DNA of 64,000 bases, taken from positions 1,302,001 to 1,366,000 of the forward strand of contig NZ_SJEV01000001.1 of assembly GCF_008642235.1 (NCBI RefSeq). The letters run 5' to 3'. The DNA comes from Planctomonas psychrotolerans (GTDB taxonomy: Bacteria; Actinomycetota; Actinomycetes; Actinomycetales; Microbacteriaceae). Positions 26,655-35,564 of this stretch are shown piece after piece; position 1 is the first letter of the stretch; each line of letters starts with the position of its first letter. A model generated the notes under the pieces. The model worked only from the letters and a program-made list of their open reading frames with translations, did no database searches and was not told the DNA's origin. The position numbers and the translations under genes were made by a program.

Positions 26655-26936
26655 CTAGCGGCGACGGGCGAGCGCGGCGATGCCGACCAGCAGGGCGGCC
26701 GCAATGCCGCCGAGCACACCGAGCATGAGCACCGGGCGACGCTTGTAGGAGTCCTGCAGCGTGGACGACGCCTCCATGGCGATGAGCGCGGCCGTCTCGA
26801 GCACGTCGACACTGTTGTCGGCCACCTCGTGTGCGAGCTTCTCGGCTCCCTCGATCACGTCGTGCAACAGGTCGTCGTGCGTTTCACCGCTGTCGGCGGT
26901 GGGGGTGCCGGTCGAGGTCTCGTCGTTGGTGGTCAT
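26655..26936 (-). CDS. Small tail-anchored protein
   Basis: Unrecognised 93-aa protein. The first 30 residues are Thr/Ser/Asp-rich, a predicted helix DDLLHDVIEGAEKLAHEVAD follows, and a C-terminal membrane segment (VLMLGVLGGIAAALLVGIAAL) ends in ARRR. ATG 26936 is preceded by GAAGGAGAACCG; the frame is open to 26954. It looks like a stress or envelope protein, but no family is assigned. Confidence 0.65.
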   Translation of the reverse strand: MTTNDETSTGTPTADSGETHDDLLHDVIEGAEKLAHEVADNSVDVLETAALIAMEASSTLQDSYKRRPVLMLGVLGGIAAALLVGIAALARRR

Positions 26937-27053
26937 CGGTTCTCCTTCGCGCATGCCGCGGCTCTTCGGCCGCGGCGAAACAGGGGGTCGGCGCTGGGGC
27001 GCGAACGTTTCCTTCCACGGTACGCATGCTGCGGCCCGGATGCGTACCGGGGG

Positions 27054-28643
27054 TCAGGCGAGGGCGTCGCGCTGCGCAGCGGCGGCGATGTCGGCGCGGT
27101 CGTATCCCGTGTACCTCACCTCACTGACTCCGACCGTGCCCGTCACGGCGCGCACCCCGGCGACGCGACCGGTGAAACCGCCGGCCACCTCGGTCGAGAA
27201 GTACCGTCCGTCGATCCGGGCGAGACGCATCTCGCGCCCGTCGACGACGATCGACAGAGCGATGTCGTCCGGACCGGCCGACTCCGACGGGAGAGATTCC
27301 ATTCGCACGGTGACCGGCCCCCTGCCCGTTGCCAGTTCGGGCCCGACGGTGGCCTCGAGCGGTCCGATGCACACCACCGCGCGTGCCATCTCACCGTTCG
27401 CCTGTATCTCGCACCAGTGCCGGTCATCGAGTCGGAGCAGAAGGCCGCCGACACCGGTGCCGGCGTCCACGTCGGCCTCGAGACACCAGCGGAGATCGAG
27501 GATGCGCGTCGTCAGCGCGCTCCGCGCACCGTTCGCGGCGATCCCAGCTCGTAGGGTGATTCCGCCGGTCGGGTCCACCGTCACGAAGTCCATAGGCGCC
27601 TCGCCGGGCGACACCCACCGCGGATCGAGACGCGGCCCACCGAAGGGCTCGGTGAACGACGTGTCCGGCGTACGCCGCACGAAACGGTCCTCATCGACGG
27701 ACGGCCAGCCATCGGACCAGTCGATCCCGGCGAGGAACGTCTCCCGACCGAGCACGTGGAAGAGGGGGGTGATACCGCGGGGCCGGACGCCGAGGTAGAC
27801 CATGGCCCAGCTGCCGTCGCCCAACTGCACGAAGTCGGCGTGGCCCGTGTTCTGAACCGGGTGCGTGGTGCTGCGGTGGGAGAGCAGCGGATTGGACGGT
27901 GCGGGGACGAAGGGCCCGTCGGGTCGCGTCGACCGCGCCACGGTCACGCTGTGCCCCCGCTCCGTGCCGCCCTCCGCGATCACGAGGTACCACCAGCTCC
28001 CCACGCGGTACAGGTGCGGCGCCTCGGGAAACGCCAGCCCGGTACCCGCCCAGACCACCCGCGGATCGGAGAGGGTTCTCCCGGTGCCGAGGTCGACCTG
28101 CACCTGGACGATGCCCTCGATTCCCGGCGCGCCGGAGGCGTAGGTCACCCAGCAGCGCCCCTCGTCGTCCCAGGCGAGGTCGGGGTCGATGCCGCGCACG
28201 TCCGGGAGGGCGAGGGCCGCGCTCCACGGCCCGGCCGCATCCGTGGCCCACACGACGAGTTGACCCTCCGTCGACACGTCGGTCGTGATCAGCCAGAAGC
28301 GGCCGTCGTGGTGTCGCAGAGTAGGTGCATACACGCCGCCGCTCGCCGCCGCGTGACCGGCGGGCAGCTGGTCCGCGCGTTCGAGGGCGTTACCCAGCAG
28401 GGTCCAGTGCAGAAGGTTACGGCTGTGCCAGACCGGCACCCCGGGGCTGTACTCGAACGACGAGTGCGCGAGGTAATAGTCGTCGCCGACCCGGCACACC
28501 GTCGGGTCGGGGTGAAAACCGGGAATGATCGGGTGAACGCCCGTCGACACCAGTCCGTCGACGGCGTGCGGCTCCCGCCCCTCCTCGTTCGGGGCGTCGG
28601 TGCGGGTGCCGGTGGCGCCGGGCTCGGAGGTGATGGTAATCAT
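27054..28643 (-). CDS. Glycoside hydrolase family 43
   Basis: 529-aa beta-xylosidase/arabinofuranosidase-type enzyme. The five-blade propeller supplies Asp46 (GFHPDPTV, base), Asp153 (RGIDPDLAW) and Glu207 (FPEAPHLY, acid). A C-terminal beta-sandwich (about 330-529) fits the GH43 C2 domain. There is no signal peptide, so it acts on imported oligosaccharides. Its ATG overlaps the permease stop (ATGA), placing it in the LacI-controlled sugar operon. The frame opens to 29384, but the extra part is shadow of the permease. Confidence 0.9.
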   Translation of the reverse strand: MITITSEPGATGTRTDAPNEEGREPHAVDGLVSTGVHPIIPGFHPDPTVCRVGDDYYLAHSSFEYSPGVPVWHSRNLLHWTLLGNALERADQLPAGHAAASGGVYAPTLRHHDGRFWLITTDVSTEGQLVVWATDAAGPWSAALALPDVRGIDPDLAWDDEGRCWVTYASGAPGIEGIVQVQVDLGTGRTLSDPRVVWAGTGLAFPEAPHLYRVGSWWYLVIAEGGTERGHSVTVARSTRPDGPFVPAPSNPLLSHRSTTHPVQNTGHADFVQLGDGSWAMVYLGVRPRGITPLFHVLGRETFLAGIDWSDGWPSVDEDRFVRRTPDTSFTEPFGGPRLDPRWVSPGEAPMDFVTVDPTGGITLRAGIAANGARSALTTRILDLRWCLEADVDAGTGVGGLLLRLDDRHWCEIQANGEMARAVVCIGPLEATVGPELATGRGPVTVRMESLPSESAGPDDIALSIVVDGREMRLARIDGRYFSTEVAGGFTGRVAGVRAVTGTVGVSEVRYTGYDRADIAAAAQRDALA

Positions 28644-29548
28644 TTGATTCCTGTCGTGGTGATGCCGCGGATGAAGTACTTCTGCAGCGCGAGGAACAGC
28701 AGCAGTACAGGGGTGATGACCAATACCGATCCGGCGAGCAGTACGCCGTAGTTGGTCGCGTTCTGCCCGACGGAATAGAGGGACAGCGCCACGGGCAGGG
28801 TGTACATGTCCTCGGACTGCGCGACCACGAGCGGCCACAGGAAGTTGTTCCAGGAGGAGAGGAAGGTGAGGATCGCCAGGGTCGCGAGGGCGGGACCGCA
28901 CAGCGGCAGCACGATGCGCAGGAAGATGCGGATCTCGCTGGCACCGTCGATGCGCGCGGCTTCGATCAGCGAATCGGGGATCTCGCCGATGAACTGACGC
29001 ATCAGGAACACCCCGAGCGGTCCGACAAGGAACGGCAGGATCAACGCCACGTAGGTGCTCACCAGGCCGAGTCGGCTCACGACCACGAAGAGCGGCACGA
29101 AGGTGACGACCCCGGGCACCATCAGCGTGACCAGGACGAGCCCGAACAGCAGGCGCTTGCCCGGGAACTCCAGCTTGGCGAGGGCGTAACCGACCATCGA
29201 GCAGAACAGGAGCGTGCCGAGCACCGTGAATACGGCCACGACGATGCTGTTGACGAAGAAAGTTCCGATGTCGAGCCGACCGAACCATGCGGCGAAGTTG
29301 TCCCAGGTGAAAGTCTGCGGCCACCAGGTGGGCGGCCGCTGACGCAGCTCCTGCTCGGTCTTCACCGAGCCGAGGAACATCCACACGAAGGGGATCAGCG
29401 TGCCGACCAGGGTGACGAGCAGGATGGCGTAGACGAGTATCCGGCCGGCGGATCCACGCGACCGTCGGGCGCGGCGGACGGGGGAACGCGGCGCGGGATC
29501 GGGCGCCACCTCGGCGCTCGCGACGACGGGGGCGAGTTGTGCGGTCAT
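28640..29548 (-). CDS. Sugar ABC transporter permease (MalG type)
   Basis: 302-aa permease with six membrane segments. The EAA loop, contacting the ATPase, reads EAARIDGASEIRIFLRIVLP. The C-terminus YFIRGITTTGIK matches the MalG type. Two bases separate it from the upstream permease, and its stop overlaps GH43. No ATPase gene is in the operon, so a shared MsmK-type ATPase is likely. Confidence 0.88.
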   Translation of the reverse strand: MTAQLAPVVASAEVAPDPAPRSPVRRARRSRGSAGRILVYAILLVTLVGTLIPFVWMFLGSVKTEQELRQRPPTWWPQTFTWDNFAAWFGRLDIGTFFVNSIVVAVFTVLGTLLFCSMVGYALAKLEFPGKRLLFGLVLVTLMVPGVVTFVPLFVVVSRLGLVSTYVALILPFLVGPLGVFLMRQFIGEIPDSLIEAARIDGASEIRIFLRIVLPLCGPALATLAILTFLSSWNNFLWPLVVAQSEDMYTLPVALSLYSVGQNATNYGVLLAGSVLVITPVLLLFLALQKYFIRGITTTGIK

Positions 29549-29550
29549 CG

Positions 29551-30489
29551 TCAGTCCTTGCTTCTCAGTACCCGGAACTGGAACATGCTGAGCAACGCGA
29601 TGGCGACGAACAGCACGTAGCTCGCGGCGGACGCGGTCCCGTAGTTGCCGAACCCGAACTGGTTGAAGGTGAAGTAGCTGATGGAGAGGGTGGAGTCCAG
29701 CGGTCCGCCCTTGGTCATGACGAAGGGCTCTTCGAAGAACTGCAGGAAGCCGACCGAGAGGAGGATGGCGCCGAGCAGCAGGGTGGGTCGCAGCATGGGC
29801 AGGGTGACGTGGAGGAACCGTCGCCATGCACCCGCACCGTCGACCTCGGCGGCCTCGAGTACCTCGGCGGAGACCCCCTGCAGCCCGGCGAGGAAGATCA
29901 CCATGAGGGTTCCGGTGTTGCGCCAGACGGCCAGCATGATCATCGAAGGCATCGACCATGCGGGGTCACCGAGCCAGTCGGGACCGGTGATTCCCACGGA
30001 GCCGAGCACGGTGTTGATCAGCCCGTCGGGCTGCAGGAGGAACCGCCACACGACGGCAACGGCCACGATGCTCGTGACGACCGGCGTGTAGAAACCGACC
30101 CGGAAGGCGGTGCGGAACCGCGTGATGCCGTTGTTCAGAGCGACGGCGAGAGCGAGGGCGACGATCATCGTCAGGGGGATGCCGACGAGCACGAAGTAGG
30201 CAGTGTTGAGCATCGACCGCCGGAACTGCTCGTCGGCGAACAGGGCCGCGAACTGGTCGAAGCCGACGACGTTCACCGAGAACGGCGACGGGATGTCGGT
30301 GCTGCGAAAGTCGGTGAACGACATCGCGAGCGAACTGATCAGAGGGAACGCCATGAACACCGCGAAGCTCGCGACGAACGGCAGGGCGAACAGGTAGGCG
30401 ACGAGCGCGGTGCGACGTCGCTGGCTGCGTCCCGCGGGGCTCCCCCGGCGCGGAGCCGGGGGAGCCGCCACGGGTGCGGCCGTTGTCAT
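29551..30489 (-). CDS. Sugar ABC transporter permease (MalF type)
   Basis: 312-aa permease with six membrane segments. The EAA loop reads EAAEVDGAGAWRRFLHVTLP. ATG 30489 overlaps the binding-protein stop (ATGA). A Pro/Ala/Arg-rich start (about residues 1-28) is cytoplasmic. It forms the channel with the MalG-type partner next to it. Confidence 0.88.
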   Translation of the reverse strand: MTTAAPVAAPPAPRRGSPAGRSQRRRTALVAYLFALPFVASFAVFMAFPLISSLAMSFTDFRSTDIPSPFSVNVVGFDQFAALFADEQFRRSMLNTAYFVLVGIPLTMIVALALAVALNNGITRFRTAFRVGFYTPVVTSIVAVAVVWRFLLQPDGLINTVLGSVGITGPDWLGDPAWSMPSMIMLAVWRNTGTLMVIFLAGLQGVSAEVLEAAEVDGAGAWRRFLHVTLPMLRPTLLLGAILLSVGFLQFFEEPFVMTKGGPLDSTLSISYFTFNQFGFGNYGTASAASYVLFVAIALLSMFQFRVLRSKD

Positions 30490-31769
30490 CGGGACGTCCC
30501 GAGACCGTCCGCGGTGGCCTGCAGTTCGGTGAGGGTCTCCTGCACGTCCGCGCCGCCGCGGAAGATCCGCTCCATCTGCGTATCCGCTGCCGCCGACACC
30601 TCCGACCACGTGCTCACCGTCGGGGCGATTCCCACGCTCTCGAGCTGTTCGCCGAACACGGCGATCATCGGGTCGCTGGTGAGGGCGTCATCCTCCCAGG
30701 AGGACTGCTGCGCCGGGAGGTCCCGTACCGTCTCGAACCAGTCCACCTGCACCTCGGGCTGGTTGAGCCACTCGATCAACTTCCACGCCGCATCGGGGTT
30801 CTCGGCCCCCTTGAACACGGCGAGGTTCGCGCCGGCGGCGAAGGACTTCGAGGTGGCACCCGGTGCCGCGGGGATCATCGCCACGTCGAACTTGTCCTCG
30901 AATCCCGGACCGCCCGCCGTCTCGAGGCCACCGATATCCCACGGTCCGCTGAGGAACATCGGGACGGATCCCGACACGAGGTTCGCCGACGCGGACCCGG
31001 TCTCGGTGCTCGGGCGGTTGTCGGCGAGGCCCTCGTCGAAGTACGACTTCAGGTACTCGAGCGACTGCACCATCTCGGGAGTGTCGATGGTCCACTCCTG
31101 CTGATCGGCATCCATGACCTCGGCTCCGCCCGAGTAGTCGAACGGCAGGGTGCCGATGAAGCCGTTCCAGCCACCGGCGGGAATGGCGATGCCGAAGTCT
31201 GCGCCGGCCTTCTCCTTGTACGCGCGCGCCAGTTCCTTCAGCCCGTCCCAGTCGGTCGGGAACTCCTCGAAGCCCGCCTCCTTCATGAGGTCGGTGCGGT
31301 GGAAGATGACGCGCGTCTCGACGTACCAGGGCACGCCGAGGAGGGTGCCGTCGATGTTCGCCGACTCGACGGCGAACGGGAAGATCCCCGAGGTGTCGAT
31401 CTCAGAGGGGACGGGGGTCAGCGCCGTGGCGAACCCGGGCAGCCAGTCCGATCCGAGCATGCCGATGTCGGGCGTCGAACCTCCCGCGATGGCGGTCTGG
31501 TACTTGTTCTGAGCCGAGTCCCACGGAATCGACGTCACCTCGACCTCGACATCGGGATTCGCCTCCTCGAACGGGGCGACGAACTCCTTCAGGGCTTCAC
31601 CCTCGGTGCCCTGCGCCCAGACGGTGACGGTGCCGGCGGCGGCGTCGTCGCTGAGCTCGAGCGCTTCGCCGGCGGCGGGGCCGTCAGCGCTCCGGCCGCA
31701 GCCCGTGAGGAGGAGGGCGGCGGCGGCCGTGACAGCCGCTGTGGTGGTGAGCTTGGTGCGGATCATCAT
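30486..31769 (-). CDS. Sugar-binding lipoprotein
   Basis: Extracellular substrate-binding protein of the family-1 type, 427 aa. The signal peptide ends in the lipobox LLTGC (Cys about 24). The PSSM-like stretch AGGSTPDIGMLGSDW and later VSGSVPMFLSGPWDIG are typical for oligosaccharide binders. A ribosome-binding site ACAGGAAC precedes the start. Within a LacI-controlled operon that ends in GH43, xylo- or arabino-oligosaccharides are a likely ligand, by inference. Confidence 0.88.
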   Translation of the reverse strand: MMIRTKLTTTAAVTAAAALLLTGCGRSADGPAAGEALELSDDAAAGTVTVWAQGTEGEALKEFVAPFEEANPDVEVEVTSIPWDSAQNKYQTAIAGGSTPDIGMLGSDWLPGFATALTPVPSEIDTSGIFPFAVESANIDGTLLGVPWYVETRVIFHRTDLMKEAGFEEFPTDWDGLKELARAYKEKAGADFGIAIPAGGWNGFIGTLPFDYSGGAEVMDADQQEWTIDTPEMVQSLEYLKSYFDEGLADNRPSTETGSASANLVSGSVPMFLSGPWDIGGLETAGGPGFEDKFDVAMIPAAPGATSKSFAAGANLAVFKGAENPDAAWKLIEWLNQPEVQVDWFETVRDLPAQQSSWEDDALTSDPMIAVFGEQLESVGIAPTVSTWSEVSAAADTQMERIFRGGADVQETLTELQATADGLGTSR

Positions 31770-31855
31770 TGTTCCTGTCGGTCGAGATGCGGTGGGGCGC
31801 GTGTGCGCAGCACCGGATTCAGCGACGGAGGCCCCATCGCGGTCGATCGCGCCCT

Positions 31856-31884
31856 AGGTTATGCGCTTAGATTCTGCGGCGCAA
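31856..31884 (-). promoter_or_regulatory. Promoter and possible LacI operator of the sugar operon
   Basis: On the minus strand TTGCGC (31879-31884) and TAACCT (31856-31861) are 17 nt apart, a plausible -35/-10 pair. The overlapping stretch CTAAGCGCATAA (31859-31870) is a partial palindrome around GCGC, as LacI-family sites are. It lies about 90 nt before the binding-protein gene and after the lacI-like gene. Confidence 0.45.
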
Positions 31885-31919
31885 GCACGAATCGCGAACC
31901 GCAGCGGTCGATGCAGCGG

Positions 31920-32972
31920 TCAGTCGCACCCGCAGGTGCCACCTGCGCTGAACGTGGCGACGAGATCCTCGTTCGTCGTGGGCTGCTCGGCCCCGTCGAG
32001 GGCGTCCGCCAGCAGGCGCACCGCCGCGCGGCCGATCGCCGCCATGGGCTGGCGCACCGTGGTGAGAATCGGCTGCAGAAGTCGGCCGGCGATGATGCCG
32101 TCGAAGCCGGTGACGGCAACGTCCCCCGGGACGGAGAGCCCGGCACGCCGCAGGGCGTCGATGGCGACGACGGCCGCCTGGTCGGTGTCGCAGACGAGGA
32201 CCTGCGGAAGCGGACCCTCCCGCAGCAGCGCTGCGACCGACGCCGACGTGGTGGCATCATCACCCGGGTGGGCGGGCAGTACGGGTGGCACGGGAACACC
32301 GGCCTCCTCCAGGGTCGACTCGAACCCCTCGCGCCGGGCGCGGAATTCCGGCGTACCGAGCTCGCCCAGATAGGCGAAGCGCTCGTAGCGGTGCACGCGC
32401 ACCAGGTGCGCCGTGAGGTCGGCCATGCCCTGTCGATTGTCAACGAGGACGGTGTGGGCGCCGGCGACACGCACCTCGCCGCCAAGCTCCACGACGGGCA
32501 TACGCGCCGCCGCCTGCTCGAGATGCGGCACCGAGAGAGCGCCGGCGAAGGCGATCAGAGCATCGACGCGACCGGCCACCTCGATGACGTGGGGGAGGTG
32601 AGCGGGCGTTCGGTTGCCACCGATCATCAGCGCGAGTCCCCGGCTCCGGCACTCCAGTTGCACGCCGCGCTGCACCTCGTCGGCGTAGAGCGGGAACAGT
32701 CGCGCGGAGCGCTCGTACCCCTCGGCGGCGTGCTCGTCGGCCGGCGGGTCCAGCACGTAGTCGTAGGCGTACAGCCCGATTGCGCCGGTGCGGCCCCGCG
32801 CGAGTCCCCGGGCATTCGCGCTCGGGACGTAGCCCAGCTCGTCGGCCGCCACCATGACGGTGCGGATCGTCTCGGGCTTCACCTTCTCGGGTCGCGTGAA
32901 GGCGAACGAGACCGTGGCGATCGAGACGCCGGCGCGCTGCGCCACGTCGTACACCGTCGCGCGTCGCGCCAT
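31920..32972 (-). CDS. LacI-family transcriptional regulator
   Basis: 350-aa repressor. The N-terminal helix-turn-helix reads VYDVAQRAGVSIATVSFAFTR, followed by a periplasmic-binding-protein-type effector domain (about residues 60-340, e.g. VAVTGFDGIIAGRL). It lies 150 nt upstream of the sugar transporter operon on the same strand. The C-terminus FSAGGTCGCD has two cysteines. A sugar inducer is expected but not identified. Confidence 0.9.
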   Translation of the reverse strand: MARRATVYDVAQRAGVSIATVSFAFTRPEKVKPETIRTVMVAADELGYVPSANARGLARGRTGAIGLYAYDYVLDPPADEHAAEGYERSARLFPLYADEVQRGVQLECRSRGLALMIGGNRTPAHLPHVIEVAGRVDALIAFAGALSVPHLEQAAARMPVVELGGEVRVAGAHTVLVDNRQGMADLTAHLVRVHRYERFAYLGELGTPEFRARREGFESTLEEAGVPVPPVLPAHPGDDATTSASVAALLREGPLPQVLVCDTDQAAVVAIDALRRAGLSVPGDVAVTGFDGIIAGRLLQPILTTVRQPMAAIGRAAVRLLADALDGAEQPTTNEDLVATFSAGGTCGCD

Positions 32973-33076
32973 CCGCTACCCCTGCCACCCTCTCGACGGC
33001 CGGAGGCTACGGTCGAGCACTCCGCCTCGGCACCCGACGGTCACCGTAGCACTCGCGGTGAGCACCGGCAGGCGGC

Positions 33077-34084
33077 TCAGCGGAACAGAGCGCTGTAGGC
33101 GTTCACGGCGGGCTGCCCGCCGAGGTGCGCGTAGAGAACGGTGCTGTCCTTCGGGATGTCGCCCGAGGTGACGAGATCGATGAGGCCGGCCATCGACTTG
33201 CCCTCGTACACCGGATCGAGGATGACGCCCTCGAGTCGGCCCGTAAGGCGCATGGCGTCGAGCGTCGACTCGACGGGGATGCCGTAGAGGTCACCCGCCC
33301 AGCCCTCGAGAACGGTGATCTCGTCGTCGCGCAACTCGCGATCGAGTCCGATGAGCGCGGCCGTGTTGCGCGCGATCCTCGCGACCTGGTCCCGTGTCTC
33401 GGCGATCTTCGCCGACGCGTCGATGCCGATCACCCGACGGGGGCGGTCCTGTCCCGCGAACCCGGCGATCATGCCGGCGTGGGTCGACCCGGTCACGCTG
33501 CACACGACGATCGTGTCGAAGACCACGCCGAGCTCGCGCTCCTGCCGCTCCACCTCGTCGGCCCAGTTGGCGAAACCGAGACCGCCGAGCGGATGATCGG
33601 ATGCTCCCGCGGGAATGGCGTAGGGCGTGCCTCCGCGTTCGCGCACGTCGTCGATCGCGCGCTGCCAGCTGGTCTTGATCCCGATGCCGAAGCCGGCCGG
33701 GTCGAGGCGCACCTCGGCGCCCATGATGCGGGAGAGCAGGATGTTACCCACGCGGTCGTTCACGGAGTCGGGCCAGTCCACCCAGTTCTCCTGCACGAGC
33801 ACCGCCTTCAGTCCGAGCTTCGCGGCCACCGCAGCCACCTGCCTCGTGTGATTGGACTGGTATCCGCCAATCGACACGAGCGTGTCCGCGCCCTGCGCGA
33901 GCGCGTCGGGCACGAGGTACTCCAGCTTGCGCGTCTTGTTGCCGCCGTAGGCGAGACCGCTGTTCACGTCCTCTCGTTTCGCCCAGATCTTTGCCCCGCC
34001 GAGGTGCTCGGAGAGGCGCGCCAGCGGATGGACCGGCGAGGGACCGAAGGTGAGGGAGTAACGCTCGAAGTCGGTCAACGGCAT
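33077..34084 (-). CDS. acdS: 1-aminocyclopropane-1-carboxylate deaminase
   Basis: PLP enzyme that splits the plant ethylene precursor ACC into 2-oxobutanoate and ammonia, 335 aa. PLP Lys50 is in [11 protein letters not shown]. Residues Tyr293-Glu294 (DPVYEGKS) and Leu321 (AHLGG) match the ACC deaminase type; D-cysteine desulfhydrases differ at the Glu and Leu positions. The long block [16 protein letters not shown] also matches. A site AGGAG precedes the ATG, directly downstream of a 10-nt C run on the coding strand. A GntR regulator lies just upstream. Confidence 0.92.
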   Translation of the reverse strand: MPLTDFERYSLTFGPSPVHPLARLSEHLGGAKIWAKREDVNSGLAYGGNKTRKLEYLVPDALAQGADTLVSIGGYQSNHTRQVAAVAAKLGLKAVLVQENWVDWPDSVNDRVGNILLSRIMGAEVRLDPAGFGIGIKTSWQRAIDDVRERGGTPYAIPAGASDHPLGGLGFANWADEVERQERELGVVFDTIVVCSVTGSTHAGMIAGFAGQDRPRRVIGIDASAKIAETRDQVARIARNTAALIGLDRELRDDEITVLEGWAGDLYGIPVESTLDAMRLTGRLEGVILDPVYEGKSMAGLIDLVTSGDIPKDSTVLYAHLGGQPAVNAYSALFR

Positions 34085-34100
34085 GGTGGCTCCTGGTTCT

Positions 34101-34110
34101 GGGGGGGGGG
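34101..34110. repeat. Ten-base homopolymer tract before acdS
   Basis: Ten G in a row on the plus strand, meaning ten C in the leader of acdS, 17 nt before its start. It lies between the GntR stop and the acdS ribosome-binding site. Such tracts are prone to slippage and to sequencing error. Confidence 0.9.
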
Positions 34111-34144
34111 TCGCTGGGCTGATCGGGGTTGTCGATGCTGCGGG

Positions 34145-34819
34145 TCAGAGCTGCTGCACGCTCAGTCCGAGCAGGTGCTGCTCGAGCGTCAGCCAGTTCT
34201 CCCGAGCCGCGGCGGCCGCCGCATCCGCATCACCGGTAGCGAAAGCGGCGAGGATGCGGTCGTGCTGCTCGACGGACGCCCGACCGGCGAGGCTTCCGAA
34301 CCGGATCATTTCGACGCGACGGAGTAGCGGCGTGGCTTGCTCGAGCGACTCCCGCAGCATCCCGTTGCCGCTCGCAGCCACGGCCACGTCGTGGAAGTCA
34401 GTGTCGGCCGCAAGGGCGGCCGTGGGGTCACCGGCGTCGAGCGCTGCCGCGAAGCCGCGGTTGCACGCCCCCATCCGGTCGAGCTCATCGCCGGTGAGGC
34501 GGGGAGCGGCGAGCCGGGCGGCGAGCCCGTGCAGCTCTGCCGCGACGGAACTCGCATCGAGCGTGGCGCGGAGATCGAGCGGTGCCACGACCGTGGAGCG
34601 TCCGGGCCGGGCGATCACCAGACTGCTGCGCTCCAGTCGCAGCAGTGCTTCGCGCACCGGGGTGCGGCTGACGCCGAGCCACTCGCCCAGCTCGACGTCC
34701 CGCAACTGCTCGCCGGGGAGGAACGTGCCGCGCACGATGGCGTCGCGCAGGGTGATGTACACGTCGTCCCTCAGGAGCGAGCGCGAGGCGCGGCGCGCTT
34801 CGTTTCGGGGAATCGGCAT
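34145..34819 (-). CDS. GntR-family (FCD) transcriptional regulator
   Basis: 224-aa regulator. The winged helix contains LRDVELGEWLGVSRTPVREALLRLE, and the C-terminal helical FCD domain has metal-ligand-type residues in DTDFHDVAVAAS and EQHDRILAAF. It is on the same strand as acdS, 60 nt upstream, so co-transcription and control of acdS are likely. Known acdS genes are more often controlled by Lrp or other local regulators. A palindrome lies right before its start. Confidence 0.88.
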   Translation of the reverse strand: MPIPRNEARRASRSLLRDDVYITLRDAIVRGTFLPGEQLRDVELGEWLGVSRTPVREALLRLERSSLVIARPGRSTVVAPLDLRATLDASSVAAELHGLAARLAAPRLTGDELDRMGACNRGFAAALDAGDPTAALAADTDFHDVAVAASGNGMLRESLEQATPLLRRVEMIRFGSLAGRASVEQHDRILAAFATGDADAAAAAARENWLTLEQHLLGLSVQQL

Positions 34820-34820
34820 G

Positions 34821-34830
34821 CAATATATTG
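34821..34830. promoter_or_regulatory. Possible GntR operator
   Basis: CAATATATTG is a perfect 10-bp palindrome in a GC-rich setting, and it begins 2 nt before the GntR start codon. It also contains a -10-like TATATT. Autorepression is an inference. Confidence 0.45.
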
Positions 34831-34898
34831 GTCACAGGTGGACGGCGGCGTCAAATTTCTTCGCACCGCGCTCGAGTTGGCGACCGGTCCCGGGTCGG

Positions 34899-35486
34899 CT
34901 ACGCGTCCGGGTGCAGGCTCTCGTCGGCCGGCGTCTTGCGCCACCCGGAGAAGAGCACGGTGAAACCATCGCGGGTCGGTGCGCAGCAGAAGAGCCCCGC
35001 CTGCACCGCTGCGTCGGCAGCCAGGGGAGCGACCCGCACGAGGCGCCATGGTTCGGCGTCCACCCGGGCGCGCACGGTCAGGGCATTTCCGGAACGGCTC
35101 GCGCGGATGGTTACCCATTCGCCCGCCCAATCGGGGACCGGCGACAGCGACCAGTCCGATGATCCGCGCGTCACCACCGCGCCGAGGCTCTCCATCCCGT
35201 CGCTCAGTTCCACGCCCGCCTTGATCCAGTTCTCCTCGTCCACCCGCACGAAGATCCCGGCCTGATCGAACTGACCGGCGAAATCGAGCCGGAACCGCAC
35301 CTCCATCGCCGACTCCTGCTCGAAAGCGGCGAGGAGAGCGTGCTCACTGTCGTGTACGAACCCGTACGACGTGATCCGCCATGCGTCGCTGCCCTCTCGA
35401 GCGGTCACGCGCAGGCCATCGGGCGTTTCGCGGACGTCTGCGGGGTCATTCGTCCACTGCCCGGCCGCCCAGGAGATGTTCGTCAT
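34899..35486 (-). CDS. DUF1349 domain protein
   Basis: 195-aa beta-sandwich protein of the DUF1349 family. The fold-typical parts are FAGQFDQAGIFVRVDEENWIKAGVE and the earlier AWRITSYGF. ATG 35486 is preceded by CCAGGAGATGTT on the opposite reading; the frame is open to 35774. Members bind or act on carbohydrates in some cases, but the role here is not clear. It lies upstream of the GntR gene. Confidence 0.82.
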   Translation of the reverse strand: MTNISWAAGQWTNDPADVRETPDGLRVTAREGSDAWRITSYGFVHDSEHALLAAFEQESAMEVRFRLDFAGQFDQAGIFVRVDEENWIKAGVELSDGMESLGAVVTRGSSDWSLSPVPDWAGEWVTIRASRSGNALTVRARVDAEPWRLVRVAPLAADAAVQAGLFCCAPTRDGFTVLFSGWRKTPADESLHPDA

Positions 35487-35564
35487 GGTCGGTAGCTTGG
35501 CAGGCTGCGCGCCCGACGGCCATGTCCGGGATCGGATGTCGGTGGGGGTGCCTACTCTGTCGCC

